Shown piece after piece: positions 63,682 through 64,000 of a DNA stretch of 64,000 bases. A program made the position numbers and the translations under genes. How positions within the stretch are numbered: position 1 is the stretch's first letter; each line of letters starts with the position of its first letter. Source of the stretch: an uncultured Pseudomonadota bacterium (GTDB lineage Bacteria > Pseudomonadota > Alphaproteobacteria > RF32 > CAG-239); the NCBI GenBank assembly GCA_947054505.1, contig CAMRWU010000009.1, positions 1-64,000 of the forward strand, in the 5' to 3' direction. The notes under the pieces are model-generated. The model saw only the letters and a list, made by a program, of their open reading frames with translations, was not told where the DNA came from and did not search any database.

Positions 63682-64000
63682 ATGTCCGGAGATATTCATG
63701 GTTTGGCAACAAAACTGGGACTGGCAACCAAATTTTATGATGCCGGACTTTGCCGTCGCGAATATGAAATCAGCGATGAAACGTTAAAATTTTTTATCAA
63801 GACTTTAGGCTATCGGGCCGATACGGAAGAGCAGATTGCTCGTTCGTTTCAACAGCTGGAAGACAAGCGCTGGAAACTGGGGTTGGATAATATTTATGTT
63901 GTTGAAGAACATAACGTTGAATGCTCTGTTGTTATCTTATCTTCTGCCGAAAATGATGACAAGGAATTGACGCTCATTGAGCGACAGACGGGAAACACAG
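63682..64000 (+). CDS. malQ: 4-alpha-glucanotransferase (MalQ), N-terminal part, truncated by window end
   Basis: The ATG at 63682 follows GGGAGAAAATTG and starts 14 bases after the glgX stop. The visible 106 residues (MSGDIHGLATKLGLATKFYD..., REYEISDETLKFFIKTLGYRAD) match the helical MalQ N-terminal region that precedes the GH77 barrel. The catalytic part lies outside the window, so the call rests on this region and on the operon context. MalQ recycles maltodextrins released by glycogen debranching. Confidence 0.78.
   Translation, partial: MSGDIHGLATKLGLATKFYDAGLCRREYEISDETLKFFIKTLGYRADTEEQIARSFQQLEDKRWKLGLDNIYVVEEHNVECSVVILSSAENDDKELTLIERQTGNT

Overview
The window looks like a chromosomal segment of a low-to-moderate GC alphaproteobacterium with an anaerobic or facultatively anaerobic lifestyle. 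Alphaproteobacterial markers are a DUF4167 protein beside prmC and clpB, a FlaF flagellar regulator, an RpoH with the RpoH-box region, a YejA/YejB peptide importer pair, and ihfB-lapA close to accD. Anaerobic features are a class III ribonucleotide reductase (NrdD plus radical-SAM activase) behind two NrdR boxes, and a glycogen operon. A gut-associated alphaproteobacterium is my inference from this mix; no rRNA or other taxonomic marker is present to confirm it.

Layout. 1-4.4 kb: end of an initiator tRNA, then an accessory-looking block (a 916-aa protein joining a PcfJ-like region to leucine-rich repeats, a 210-aa unknown, a divergent 182-aa unknown). 4.4-9.6 kb: DUF2207 membrane protein, a GlmU-like nucleotidyltransferase without the acetyltransferase half, a small membrane protein and oligoendopeptidase F. 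9.6-13.2 kb: two tandem VirB8-like proteins divergent from a TolC-like lipoprotein. 13.3-16.7 kb: nrdD operon in which the glycyl-radical segment is a separate 65-aa gene. 16.7-20.9 kb: two paralogous outer-membrane barrels and a 754-aa charged unknown. 20.9-28.1 kb: a tightly overlapping seven-gene operon, DUF4381-BatA-BatB/TPR-BatD followed by a C26 glutamine-amidotransferase-like hydrolase, a VanX-type dipeptidase and a flavin reductase. 28.2-33 kb: a HEXXH protein, enolase, a dCMP-deaminase-like enzyme, a LuxR-type response regulator, a cluster of tiny ORFs without Shine-Dalgarno sequences, and a SlyB-like lipoprotein. 33-42.4 kb: asnS, a periplasmic unknown, rpoH, prmC, DUF4167, a metallophosphoesterase, clpB. 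42.4-46.4 kb: yejB, yejA and a membrane protein. 46.5-50.5 kb: accA, rmuC, ihfB, lapA, accD. 50.5-57.3 kb: thrS, a glycosyltransferase, a lipoprotein, a GST, a solute-binding protein, flaF, galE. 57.4-64 kb: tRNA-Leu, a TPR-methyltransferase, a DUF2934 protein with a histone-H1-like tail, then glgB-glgX-malQ running off the end.

The most interesting signals are the split NrdD under tandem NrdR boxes, the isolated VirB8-like pair facing a TolC-like lipoprotein with a C-terminal Ig-like domain, the PcfJ-LRR fusion, and the Bat operon extended by three peptide/redox genes. No CRISPR array, insertion sequence or integrase was seen. Most genes have clear Shine-Dalgarno sequences (AGGAG/AAGGA), and these were used to correct several starts.
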